Source: G963720475 sp963720475 (GTDB lineage Bacteria; Actinomycetota; Thermoleophilia; Solirubrobacterales; Thermoleophilaceae). From it: DNA of 64,000 nucleotides. The position numbers were made by a program, and so were the translations under genes. Positions 43,513 to 51,286 of the stretch are shown in pieces. The stretch is taken from positions 1,674,001 through 1,738,000 of the forward strand of contig OY970394.1 in the NCBI GenBank assembly GCA_963720475.1, written 5' to 3'. Each line of letters starts with the position of its first letter. Position 1 is the stretch's first letter. A model generated the notes under the pieces. It did not search any database. It was not told where the DNA came from and saw only the letters and a program-made list of their open reading frames with translations.

Positions 43513-44303
43513 ACCGGCTCGCGGGCGTTCTCGGCTTCCCCGTCGGACACAGCCGCTCGCCGGCGATCCACAACGCCGCGTACGAGGTCGCCGGGCTCGA
43601 CTGGCGCTATCTGAAGCTGCCCGTTCCGCCGGAGCTGTTCGGCGAGACCGTCGCGGCGTTGGGGGAGGCTGGCTTTCGCGGCGCGAACGTGACGATTCCC
43701 CACAAGGTCACCGCGCTCGAAGCCGCCGATCGCGCGAGCCCTGCGGCGGAGGCGATCGGCGCCGCGAACACGCTCACGTTCGCGGACGGCCGGATAGAGG
43801 CCGAGAACACGGACGCGGCGGGGCTGGTCGCCTGCCTACCCGAGCCTGTGGTGGGCAAGCGCGCGCTCGTGCTCGGAGCGGGCGGCGCAGCGCGGGCTGC
43901 CGTTTGGGCGCTGGACGGAGAAGGGGCGGAGGTGAGCGTCTGGAACCGGACGGGGGAACGGGCGGCTGCGCTGGCGAGCGAGCTCGGGGTCGCGGCGGTG
44001 GACGAGCCGTTTGCGGCTGACCTGCTTGTCAATGCCACATCGGTAGGGCTGGGGGGTGGGGGCCAGGACGAAACAGCAGCAATGAAGGAGTTGGGATTGG
44101 ATCGCCTCGCAGTCCCGGCGGTCGTTGTTGACCTGCCATACGGCGAAGGTGAGACCCCTGTGGTCGCGTGGGCCCGCGCGGGCGGCGCCGAGGTGGTGGA
44201 CGGCCTCGAAGTCCTCGTCCGCCAAGGCGCGCTCAGCTTCGAGCTTTGGACAGGTGTCGAAGCCCCGCTCGACGCGATGCGCGCCGCCGCTCGCCCGTCC
44301 TGA
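43509..44303 (+). CDS. aroE: Shikimate dehydrogenase
   Basis: Reduces 3-dehydroshikimate to shikimate with NADPH. The 264-residue protein has substrate-binding GFPVGHSRSPAIHNAAY and GANVTIPHKVTALE (Lys catalytic), ENTDAAGLVACL, and the cofactor loop VLGAGGAARAAVWAL. The start is TTG 43509 (overlapping the mltG TGA) or the in-frame GTG three bases earlier. It closes the housekeeping run and is followed by the pilus locus; the next aro genes resume at 61.7 kb. Confidence 0.94.
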   Translation: MNRLAGVLGFPVGHSRSPAIHNAAYEVAGLDWRYLKLPVPPELFGETVAALGEAGFRGANVTIPHKVTALEAADRASPAAEAIGAANTLTFADGRIEAENTDAAGLVACLPEPVVGKRALVLGAGGAARAAVWALDGEGAEVSVWNRTGERAAALASELGVAAVDEPFAADLLVNATSVGLGGGGQDETAAMKELGLDRLAVPAVVVDLPYGEGETPVVAWARAGGAEVVDGLEVLVRQGALSFELWTGVEAPLDAMRAAARPS

Positions 44304-44321
44304 GCGGCGCGCCGTTCGATG

Positions 44322-44336
44322 GCAAGTTTTTCTTGC
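44322..44336 (+). repeat. AT-rich hairpin GCAAG-TTTTT-CTTGC in aroE-pil gap
   Basis: A five-base inverted repeat with a five-T loop sits 18 bases after aroE in the most AT-rich stretch nearby (44320-44352). It could be a weak terminator or part of a promoter; no decision is possible from sequence. Confidence 0.35.
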
Positions 44337-44377
44337 TATAGGCCATAAAACGCTCCAACGAATGTTCGACCCGCGGC

Positions 44378-44405
44378 TCAACCCCTGCGGAGGCGCTGCC
44401 GATAG
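44378..44405 (+). promoter_or_regulatory. Sigma-28-like promoter P1 (TCAA-N16-GCCGATAG)
   Basis: TCAA at 44378-44381 and GCCGATAG at 44398-44405 flank exactly 16 bases. The -10 matches the FliA/WhiG consensus GCCGATAA in seven of eight positions. It ends eight bases before ATG 44414 and would drive the first pilus operon. Confidence 0.65.
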
Positions 44406-44413
44406 GGGACTTG

Positions 44414-44932
44414 ATGGCGGTCCCCCGTGCAGCCATGCTCGCGATCGTCGGCGTGTTGCTGATCGCCGGCGCGTTCGCAGCAACCCAGCTGATGAAGAAG
44501 AAGGACGACGGGTCCGGCGGGGGCTCCACACCTCCCGCCGAAGCAGCCCCGACGCCCTCGAAGGCGAAGGCCAACAAGGCGACGCCCGCGGCCCCGAAGC
44601 CCGAGCCGAAGCCCGAGGTCCAGACGGGCGTCACCGAGCCCGTCGCGCGCGCGCTCGACGCAAAGCGCGTTGTCGTCCTCGTCCTCACGCAGGACGGCGC
44701 TGACGACGACGCGACCATCGAGGCGGCTCGCGCGGTGCGGGGCGTCAACGGCGTCGAGGTCGTCAACGATTCGATCGACAACGTCTCGAAGTACCGCCGC
44801 ATCACGGCCGGACTCGGCGTGTCGCAGGCGCCTGCGGTAGTGGTCGTCAACCGCAAGGGGCAAGGCCTCCTGCTCGAGGGCTACACGGACCCAGGCTCGC
44901 TGCGCCAGCTCGTCGAGGACGCGCGCCGATGA
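44414..44932 (+). CDS. Membrane-anchored thioredoxin-fold protein without cysteines
   Basis: A 172-residue protein: N-terminal membrane helix (AAMLAIVGVLLIAGAFAA, residues 6-23), a flexible Gly/Ser/Pro/Lys linker to about 70, and a thioredoxin-like domain. The domain contains VVVLVLTQDGADDDATIEA, a helix, and the cis-Pro loop QAPAVVVV near residue 143. There is no cysteine at all, so it cannot do redox chemistry and is likely structural. It is the first gene of the pilB operon and overlaps pilB by four bases; a TTG at 44411 is an alternative start. Confidence 0.7.
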   Translation: MAVPRAAMLAIVGVLLIAGAFAATQLMKKKDDGSGGGSTPPAEAAPTPSKAKANKATPAAPKPEPKPEVQTGVTEPVARALDAKRVVVLVLTQDGADDDATIEAARAVRGVNGVEVVNDSIDNVSKYRRITAGLGVSQAPAVVVVNRKGQGLLLEGYTDPGSLRQLVEDARR

Positions 44933-46704
44933 GCGACGATCGCTCGCTGCACCTGCGCCCGGTCCCTGACGGCGCAGCGGAGGCGGCCCCCGAGGAGCAG
45001 GGCAGCGGAATCACCCCGCCGCGGCGGCGAGACTCCGCCGGCCGTTTCCTCTCCGACGTAATCGTCGAACTGGGTTTCCTGCCGCGCGAGCGTGTGGACG
45101 CCGCGGTCGAAGAGGGCCGCGGCTCGGGCCGTCGCCCGGAGCAGGTCCTGCTCGAGGCCGGCGCGATCAGCGCCGACCAGCTCGCGCGGGCGACCGCCGA
45201 GCGCTTCGGTCTCGACCACGCGGACCTGGCGATCTTCAAGCCCGACCTCGCGGCTACGAACCTGATCTCCTCGCGTGCCGCGCGGCGCTACAACGCTGTC
45301 CCGATCGCCTTCGACAGCGAGGGCGACAGCGCGAAGCTGCTGGTCGCGATCGCCGACCCCTCGAACGTCCTCGCACTCGACGACCTCAAGTTGCTCACGG
45401 GCCACGAGCTGCGGCCCGTCGTTGCCTCCTCCGAGGACATCACCGGGCTGATCGGAAGGATGAACCGCCTCGACGACGCCGTCGCGGAGGCGGTCGAGGA
45501 GGAGGACGAGGAGGCCGATGAGGCGGTCGTCTCCGACATCCGCGAGTCGGCCGAGGACGCGCCCGTCATCAAGCTCGTCAACTCGGTCATCGCGGAGGCG
45601 ATCGAGAGCGGCGCCTCGGACATCCACTTCGAGCCCGAGGGCGGCGAGATGCGCGTGCGCTTCCGCGTGGACGGCGTGCTCAACGAGACGACCTCGATCC
45701 CGCGCCGGATGATCGCCGGAACGGTCTCGCGCGTGAAGATCATGGCCGACCTCAACATCGCCGAGCGCCGGCTACCGCAGGACGGGCGCATGACGCTCCA
45801 TGTCGAGGGGCATGCCGTGGACGTCCGCGTCGTCAGCGTCCCGACCGTCAAGGGCGAGGGGATCTCGATGCGCATCCTCGACAAGGAGCAAGTACTCCTG
45901 TCGATGGAGGACCTCGGCATGGGCGATGACGACGAAGTCCGCTTCCGCAAGGCCATCACGCTCAACCACGGCGCCGTGCTGACGACCGGGCCGACCGGAT
46001 CGGGCAAGTCCACGACCCTCTACGCGGCGCTGAACGCGATCAACTCGCCCGAGAAGAACATCATCACGATCGAGGACCCGGTCGAGTACCAGCTGCCGGG
46101 GATCAACCAGCTTCAGGTGAACCTCCGGGCCGGCCTGACCTTCGCCGGCGGGCTGCGCTCGATGCTGCGCGCCGACCCCGACGTGATCATGGTCGGCGAG
46201 ATCCGCGACTCGGAGACCGCCCGGATCGCCGTCGAGTCGGCGCTCACGGGCCACCTCGTTCTCACAACGCTGCACACGAACGACGCGGCCTCGGCGATCA
46301 GCCGGCTGACCGAGATGGGGATCGAGCCGTTCCTCACCGCTTCGGCGCTCGAATGCGTTGTCGCCCAGCGCCTCGCCCGCAAGCTCTGCACGCACTGCAA
46401 GCGGCGCACGTTGCTGTCGGCCGACTCGCTGCGAGGGGCCGGCTTCGAGGCCGCGTACGACGTCGAGGCGTACGAGCCCGTCGGCTGCCAACGCTGCAAC
46501 TCGACGGGCTACCGCGGCCGCATCGGCCTGTACGAGGTCATGCGCATCACCGACGAGATGCGCGCGCTGACGATCGAGCGCGGCTCAGCCGAGCAGATGA
46601 AGGAGATCGCGCTCGACCAGGGGATGCGCAGCCTGCGCGAGGACGGCCTCGAGAAGGTGCACGGGGGGATCACGTCGATCGCGGAGGTCGCGCGGGTCAC
46701 GTGA
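44929..46704 (+). CDS. pilB: Type IV pilus extension ATPase PilB
   Basis: The 591-residue GspE/PilB ATPase powers pilus assembly at the inner membrane. Residues 35-150 form a GSPII_E_N/MshEN-like domain (VELGFLPRERVDAAVEEGRG, EAGAISADQLARATAERFGL), a fold that binds c-di-GMP in relatives. The core has Walker A TGPTGSGKSTTLYAAL (about 350), the Asp and His boxes, and Walker B with MVGEIRDSETA. A zinc tetracysteine follows (CTHCKRR near 484, CQRC near 519). pilT follows after a promoter-like site. Confidence 0.95.
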   Translation: MSDDRSLHLRPVPDGAAEAAPEEQGSGITPPRRRDSAGRFLSDVIVELGFLPRERVDAAVEEGRGSGRRPEQVLLEAGAISADQLARATAERFGLDHADLAIFKPDLAATNLISSRAARRYNAVPIAFDSEGDSAKLLVAIADPSNVLALDDLKLLTGHELRPVVASSEDITGLIGRMNRLDDAVAEAVEEEDEEADEAVVSDIRESAEDAPVIKLVNSVIAEAIESGASDIHFEPEGGEMRVRFRVDGVLNETTSIPRRMIAGTVSRVKIMADLNIAERRLPQDGRMTLHVEGHAVDVRVVSVPTVKGEGISMRILDKEQVLLSMEDLGMGDDDEVRFRKAITLNHGAVLTTGPTGSGKSTTLYAALNAINSPEKNIITIEDPVEYQLPGINQLQVNLRAGLTFAGGLRSMLRADPDVIMVGEIRDSETARIAVESALTGHLVLTTLHTNDAASAISRLTEMGIEPFLTASALECVVAQRLARKLCTHCKRRTLLSADSLRGAGFEAAYDVEAYEPVGCQRCNSTGYRGRIGLYEVMRITDEMRALTIERGSAEQMKEIALDQGMRSLREDGLEKVHGGITSIAEVARVT

Positions 46705-46724
46705 TCCGCGACGGCTGCCGATAG
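46697..46724 (+). promoter_or_regulatory. Sigma-28-like promoter P2 (TCAC-N16-GCCGATAG)
   Basis: TCAC at 46697-46700, 16 bases, then GCCGATAG at 46717-46724. It overlaps the pilB stop and lies ten bases before pilT. The ribosome site AGGAGGAA (46723-46730) overlaps the end of the -10, so a transcript from here might lose it; the site could also serve only as part of the leader. Confidence 0.5.
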
Positions 46725-46733
46725 GAGGAAACG

Positions 46734-47807
46734 ATGGAGTTCGACTTTTCCGACGTCCTGATCGAGGTCATCCGGCGCAACGCGTCCGACCTCCACCTGA
46801 CCGTGGGCTCGCCGCCGATGGTCCGCGAGCACGGGCAGCTCAAGGCGCTCGACTATCCCGAGCTGACCTCACAGGACACGCGCGAGATCGTCTACTCGAT
46901 CCTCACCAACGACCAGCGCCAGCGCCTCGAGACCGACTGGCAGATCGACTTCGCCTACTCGATCCCCGGCCAGGCGCGCTTCCGCGTCAACGCCTACTAC
47001 CAGCGCGCGTCGGTCGGCGCGGCCTTCCGCCTCGTGCCGCAGGACGTGCCCGAGCTCGAGGACCTCGGCCTGCCGCCGGTGCTGACCGAGTTCACCAAGA
47101 AGCCGCGCGGCTTCGTGCTCGTGACGGGCCCGACCGGCTCAGGTAAGTCCACGACGCTCGCCGCGATGGTCAACCGGATCAACCGCGAGCGCCACGAGCA
47201 CATCATGACCATCGAGGACCCGATCGAGTTCCTGCACCGCCACCGCAACTGCATCGTCAACCAGCGCGAGCTCGGCGCCGACGCGACCAGCTTCGCGCTC
47301 GGTCTGAAGGCCGCGCTGCGTCAGGACCCCGACGTGATCCTCGTCGGCGAGATGCGCGACCTCGAGACCATCTCGACGGCGCTGACCGCGGCCGAGACCG
47401 GCCACCTCGTCTTCGCGACCCTGCACACCCAGGACACCGCCCAGACGATCGACCGCGTCGTCGACGTGTTCCCGCCGCAGCAGCAGCATCAGGTTCGCGT
47501 CCAGCTGTCGGTCGCGCTCCAGGGGATCGTCACGCAGCAGCTGCTGCCGAAGGCCAACGGCGATGGCCGCACTGTCGCGTGCGAGGTGCTCGTGCCTACG
47601 CCGGGCGTCCGCAACCTGATTCGCGAAGGAAAGACCCATCAGATCTACTCGGCCCTCCAGACGGGCGGCGCGCACGGGATGCAGACGATGGACGCCGCGC
47701 TCGCCGACCTCGTGCGCAGGCACGAGATCACGCGCGAGCTCGCCGAGGCGCGCGCGACCAGCCCCGAGGAGCTACGACGGCTGCTCGGTACGGTGAGAGC
47801 CGCCTAG
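46734..47807 (+). CDS. pilT: Type IV pilus retraction ATPase PilT
   Basis: A 357-residue hexameric ATPase that depolymerises pili and gives twitching motility. N-terminal PAS-like domain (RRNASDLHLTVGSPPMVRE), Walker A TGPTGSGKSTTLAAMV near 130, MTIEDPIEFLH, the Asp/His boxes LVGEMRDLETISTALTAAET and HLVFATLHTQ, and the AIRNLIRE-like segment (GVRNLIREGKTHQIYSALQT) are present. The presence of PilT indicates true retractile type IVa-like pili rather than only a secretion pseudopilus. Confidence 0.95.
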   Translation: MEFDFSDVLIEVIRRNASDLHLTVGSPPMVREHGQLKALDYPELTSQDTREIVYSILTNDQRQRLETDWQIDFAYSIPGQARFRVNAYYQRASVGAAFRLVPQDVPELEDLGLPPVLTEFTKKPRGFVLVTGPTGSGKSTTLAAMVNRINRERHEHIMTIEDPIEFLHRHRNCIVNQRELGADATSFALGLKAALRQDPDVILVGEMRDLETISTALTAAETGHLVFATLHTQDTAQTIDRVVDVFPPQQQHQVRVQLSVALQGIVTQQLLPKANGDGRTVACEVLVPTPGVRNLIREGKTHQIYSALQTGGAHGMQTMDAALADLVRRHEITRELAEARATSPEELRRLLGTVRAA

Positions 47808-47813
47808 CGAGCG

Positions 47814-49028
47814 ATGGCCACCTACGCATTCAAGGCGCTCGACTTCTCGGGCGTGGCCCAGGCAGGGGAGCTGGAGGCCGAGAACAAGCAGGCAGTCGCC
47901 TCTCAGCTGCGCTCCAAGGGCCTCGTCGTCGTCGACATCGAGGAGCACAAGCCGACCGAGGTCAGCGACCTGTTCGAGCGCTTCAAGCGCGTCAAGGCGA
48001 CCGAGCTGACGGTCGCCACACGCCAGCTCTCGACGATGATCTCGTCGGGGATGTCGCTGCTGCGGGCGCTGTACGTGCTCGAGGACCAGGCTGAGAACCC
48101 GAAGCTCAAGGACACGCTCGTCGCGGTCCGCAAGGACGTCGAGGCCGGGCTCGCGCTGTCCGACGCGCTCGCGAAGCACCCCAAGGTCTTCAACGAGTTG
48201 TTCGTCTCGATGGTGCGCGCCGGCGAGATCGGCGGTGTGCTCGAGGAGACGCTGATCCGCGTCGCCGACCAGCTCGAGAAGGACGACGCGCTGCGCCGCC
48301 AGGTGCGCTCGGCGATGGTCTATCCGGTCCTGATCAGCACCTTCGCGCTGCTCGTGCTGCTCGCGCTCGTTGCCTTCCTCGTCCCGGTGTTCGAGAAGGT
48401 CTTCAAGGACTTCGGCGGCGACCTGCCCACGATCACGAAGTTCACCGTCAGCCTGTCGCACCTGGTAACTGATCAGTGGTACCTGCTGATCGGGGGCATC
48501 GTCCTCGTCATCTTCGTCTTCCGTAAGTGGAAGCGCTCCGAGCGTGGACAGATGCAGTGGGACAGCTTCAAGCTGCGCATGCCGCTGAAGCTCGGCGGGC
48601 TGATCCAGAAGATCGCGCTGGCGCGTTTCTCGCGCACGTTCTCGGCGCTGGTGGCTGCTGGCGTCCCGATGCTCGAGGCGATTCAGATCACCGGCCGCAC
48701 CTCGGGCAACAAGGTCATCGAGGCGTCGATGGACTCCGTGCTCGCGTCGGTCAAGAAGGGCGGCACGATCGCCCAGCCGATGCGCGAGGAGCCGCGGGCG
48801 TTCCCGGCGATGGTCGTCCACATGGTCGCCGTCGGCGAGGAGTCGGGCGCGCTCGAGACGATGCTCTCGAAGATCGCCGACTTCTACGAGGACCAGGTCG
48901 CCGCCGCGATCAAGGGCCTGATGAGCCTGCTCGAGCCGCTGATGATCATCCTCGTCGGCGCGATCGTCGGCTTCATCGTGATCGCGATGTACCTGCCGAT
49001 GTTCCAGGTCTACGACCAGATCAAGTAG
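47814..49028 (+). CDS. pilC: Type IV pilus inner-membrane platform protein PilC
   Basis: A 404-residue GspF-family protein with two T2SSF domains. The first starts near residue 65 (LSTMISSGMSLLRALYVLED), the second near 270 (ARFSRTFSALVAAGVPMLEA). Three membrane segments lie at about 170, 220 and 375. It connects the cytosolic ATPases to the growing pilus. It begins six bases after pilT and has the typical N-terminal FKALDFSGVAQAGELEAE. Confidence 0.95.
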   Translation: MATYAFKALDFSGVAQAGELEAENKQAVASQLRSKGLVVVDIEEHKPTEVSDLFERFKRVKATELTVATRQLSTMISSGMSLLRALYVLEDQAENPKLKDTLVAVRKDVEAGLALSDALAKHPKVFNELFVSMVRAGEIGGVLEETLIRVADQLEKDDALRRQVRSAMVYPVLISTFALLVLLALVAFLVPVFEKVFKDFGGDLPTITKFTVSLSHLVTDQWYLLIGGIVLVIFVFRKWKRSERGQMQWDSFKLRMPLKLGGLIQKIALARFSRTFSALVAAGVPMLEAIQITGRTSGNKVIEASMDSVLASVKKGGTIAQPMREEPRAFPAMVVHMVAVGEESGALETMLSKIADFYEDQVAAAIKGLMSLLEPLMIILVGAIVGFIVIAMYLPMFQVYDQIK

Positions 49029-49031
49029 CCC

Positions 49032-50039
49032 GTGGGCATCCTCGTCTGGCTCGACGAGTTCATGCGCAGCGTCCCGCTCTGGGAGATCGCACTCCTGGTC
49101 GTGGTCGTGTCGCCGATCGCGACCGTGCTTCACGGGCTCGGTCACGGCCTGGTGGCGGCCTACCTGAGCGAAGACGAGGTCGGGATCGAGGTCGGCGATC
49201 CGAAGCTGACCCGCCTCGGACCCCGCCTGGGGCGCCTGACGTTCGCCATCCGTCCGTTCCGCGCGCTGATCGGCGGCGGCTCCGCCCACTTCAACCCAGA
49301 GCGCTGCTCGACCGTCTCCCTGCTCCTGATCTCGCTGGCCGGGCCTGCCGTGACGGTTGGCTGCGCGATCGCCGCGTTCGCGCTGGCGCAGGCCGAGGAC
49401 CCGGGGACCTTCCTCTTCGCTCTGTTCAGCTCCGCGGCGCTCTTGAACGGGCTCGGAGCGATCCTGTGCCTGGTGCCCATGACCCTCGACGGGGAGGGGC
49501 CCAACGACGGGCGGCAGCTGCTCGAGATCATCAAGCTGCTGCGCCGCGGACGGCTCACCCCTGAGGAGCTCTCTCAGGCGGAACCGGAGGTCGAGGAGGT
49601 GTTCGAGGCCGCACACGATGCCGGCCTCCACCTGGGTCACACCGAGCTCAGCACGGCCCATCAGCTCCTCGGGCTTATCCACACGGTGCCGCACGTCGTC
49701 GAGGAGGCGCTCGGCGCCCCCTGCCCCTCGCTCGAGACAGGATTCTCGGCCACCGCGCGGCTCCTCGGCACCGGGACGGCCAAGGTTGGCGATCGCTGGA
49801 CGCCCACGCCGGCGGGACAGCGCGCGCTCGTCGAGGCGCGGGCGGAGCAGCTACGCCGGGGACACGCGCTGATGCAGGCCGGTGATCTCTTCCGGGGCGG
49901 GTTGCGCCAGGGTGGCGACGCCCTCGGGGTCCTACTCCTTGCCGGCGTCGAGGAGGAGGCAATCGTTCGGGCGGCCAACCGGCACGAGCTCGATTCGAGC
50001 TTCTCCGTTGCCGCAGCCCGGGGCCCTGAACCCGTCTAG
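49032..50039 (+). CDS. Degenerate M50-like membrane protein fused to Clp N-type repeats
   Basis: A 335-residue protein. Residues 15-165 have the membrane pattern of site-2 proteases: VLHGLGHGLVAAY (the HExxH position, but reading H34-G-L-G-H38), SLAGPAVTVG, and LVPMTLDGEGPNDGRQ at the DG motif. The catalytic Glu is Gly, so proteolysis is doubtful. Residues 186-315 contain two Clp N-type repeats (EAAHDAGLHLGHTELSTAHQ and RALVEARAEQLRRGHALMQA). It lies three bases after pilC and may act in pilus assembly or protein targeting (inference). It converges on the next gene with shared CTAG stops. Confidence 0.65.
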   Translation: MGILVWLDEFMRSVPLWEIALLVVVVSPIATVLHGLGHGLVAAYLSEDEVGIEVGDPKLTRLGPRLGRLTFAIRPFRALIGGGSAHFNPERCSTVSLLLISLAGPAVTVGCAIAAFALAQAEDPGTFLFALFSSAALLNGLGAILCLVPMTLDGEGPNDGRQLLEIIKLLRRGRLTPEELSQAEPEVEEVFEAAHDAGLHLGHTELSTAHQLLGLIHTVPHVVEEALGAPCPSLETGFSATARLLGTGTAKVGDRWTPTPAGQRALVEARAEQLRRGHALMQAGDLFRGGLRQGGDALGVLLLAGVEEEAIVRAANRHELDSSFSVAAARGPEPV

Positions 50040-50437
50040 TCGTCCACCACGATCGTCGCCACCTTCTGTGTCTCGCCGTTGGTTGGCGTGAACAGCACGT
50101 CGAAGCGCTGAGGCTGCTCGAGCAGCAGGTCGAAGACGGCGGGGGTGCCGGGCTCGGCGGGTCTCACCACGCCCGATACGCCGCGCTCGCGCAGCGCCAC
50201 TTCGCCGGTGCTCTCCGTCGCGCGCACGCGCAGGATCACGTGCGTGCCGGCCTTCACCCGCTCCTCGGTCGGCTTGTCGCCGGTGTCCAGCTCGATCACC
50301 TGCTCGCCGGCGTCGCTCTGCCCGGGTGTCGCGGGGACGGGGCTGTCATCGACCTCTTCGCCCGAGTCGAACGCGGCGAAAAGCGCCGCGAGTGCAAGTA
50401 CGACGACGGCGAAGATCAGGAGTCGGCGGCGGGTCAC
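50036..50437 (-). CDS. Secreted or membrane-anchored small protein, unknown
   Basis: A 133-residue protein on the opposite strand. An N-terminal hydrophobic helix (LLIFAVVVLALAALFAAF, about 6-23) follows an RRR start and may be a signal anchor. The rest is a small beta-rich domain with GTHVILRVRATESTGEVALR and a cupredoxin-like feel (RFDVLFTPTNG), but no copper ligands. Start GTG 50437 has TAATAT ten bases upstream. No family recognised; it is the only leftward gene in the pilus locus. Confidence 0.6.
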   Translation of the reverse strand: MTRRRLLIFAVVVLALAALFAAFDSGEEVDDSPVPATPGQSDAGEQVIELDTGDKPTEERVKAGTHVILRVRATESTGEVALRERGVSGVVRPAEPGTPAVFDLLLEQPQRFDVLFTPTNGETQKVATIVVDD

Positions 50438-50507
50438 AGGCGCGGCGATATTAGGCGCCCAGACCCTGTCTGGACGATCGTCCGAACGCTTTGCAGGGGT
50501 TTTGCGG

Positions 50508-50535
50508 TCAAGAGTTCATCCTGAAGGGCCGATAA
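50508..50535 (+). promoter_or_regulatory. Sigma-28-like promoter P3 (TCAA-N16-GCCGATAA) before the prepilin
   Basis: TCAA at 50508-50511, 16 bases, then a perfect GCCGATAA at 50528-50535. It is the best match in the window and directs transcription into the riboswitch leader that starts about ten bases later. Confidence 0.75.
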
Positions 50536-50544
50536 GGGGGGCAA

Positions 50545-50650
50545 GGCCAGAGTCACGGTGCAAAAAGCAAACTCGTCGTGAGGCGAGGACGCAAAGTCAC
50601 GGGACTCGAGGATGGGGGCTCATTCCTCCCCGAGTCAGCCGGACTGCCAC
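50545..50650 (+). promoter_or_regulatory. GEMM-I cyclic-dinucleotide riboswitch before the prepilin
   Basis: The leader contains the conserved GEMM-I core in order: GTCACGGTGC, GCAAAC (50567-50572), a stem CTCGTC-GTGA-GGCGAG capped by a GNRA tetraloop, GGACGCAAAGTCACGGGACT (50587-50606), a second stem, and AGCCGGACTGCC (50637-50648). GEMM-I RNAs bind c-di-GMP. The base just 5' of GCAAAC, a G in c-di-GMP sensors, is A here as in cyclic-AMP-GMP sensors. No terminator follows; AAGGAGGG before the ATG suggests translational control. Confidence 0.85.
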
Positions 50651-50720
50651 GTGCAAAGAACCTACGAGGGGCGTCGCGGCCCGGCCTAACGGACAACTAA
50701 TACCCACCAAGGAGGGTGAC

Positions 50721-51180
50721 ATGCTGCGGAAGCTCCGCATGCGGATCCAGGACGAGGAGAAGGGTTTTACCCTGATCGAGCTCCTCGTCGTGATGCTGAT
50801 CATCGGCATCCTCGCCGCGATTGCTCTGCCGATTTTCCTGGGCCAGCAGGAGAAGGGCCAGGACGCCTCGGCGAAGTCGAACGCGCGTAACCTCGTCTCG
50901 CACGTCGAGTCGTGTTTCGCCGAGACCGAGACGTACGAGGACTGCGACACCTCGGCCGCGCTGCAGCCGAGCGGTCTGCCGGTCGTCAACGGCGCGCCGG
51001 TGCAACGGTGAGGTCGGAGTCGTGGCTGCCAACGACGCCGCGGGGACGTACGACGTCACGCGCCCAGGCGAACAACGGCAACACGTACACGATCACGCAC
51101 TCGTCCGGCCGGTAACGCACCGGACCTGCACGTCAGGCAACGGCAACAACGACGGCGGCTGCAACGGCGGTAACTGGTAG
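50721..51180 (+). CDS. pilA: Type IV major prepilin, frameshifted in its C-terminal half
   Basis: MLRKLRMRIQDEEKG is followed by the class III cleavage site and hydrophobic helix FTLIELLVVMLIIGILAAIA, then LPIFLGQQEKGQDASAKSNA. The first frame stops at 51011; the globular domain continues in other frames as GEVGVVAANDAAGTYDVT, ANNGNTYTITHSSG and RTCTSGNGNNDGGCNGGNW to 51180, needing three indels. The product is about 150 residues with a probable C-terminal disulfide. Ribosome site AAGGAGGG precedes ATG 50721. Expression passes through P3 and the riboswitch and ends at the hairpin at 51215. Confidence 0.85.
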
Positions 51181-51214
51181 TACCGGTTACCCCGAGCAAA
51201 CGCTCGAAGCATCT

Positions 51215-51238
51215 GGGGCGGGCCGAAAGGCCCGCCCC
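51215..51238 (+). terminator. Hairpin terminator after the prepilin
   Basis: A perfect ten-base stem GGGGCGGGCC/GGCCCGCCCC with a GAAA loop lies 34 bases after the prepilin stop and is followed by GTTTGC. The T-tract is short, as is common in high-GC bacteria. It would separate prepilin transcription from the minor pilins. Confidence 0.75.
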
Positions 51239-51251
51239 GTTTGCGCTCCGC

Positions 51252-51279
51252 TCACTTTCCGACCGGTCGTTGCCGATAC
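51252..51279 (+). promoter_or_regulatory. Sigma-28-like promoter P4 (TCAC-N16-GCCGATAC)
   Basis: TCAC at 51252-51255, 16 bases, then GCCGATAC at 51272-51279, ending seven bases before the ATG of the next minor pilin. It lies directly after the terminator. Confidence 0.6.
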
Positions 51280-51286
51280 CTCTCGC

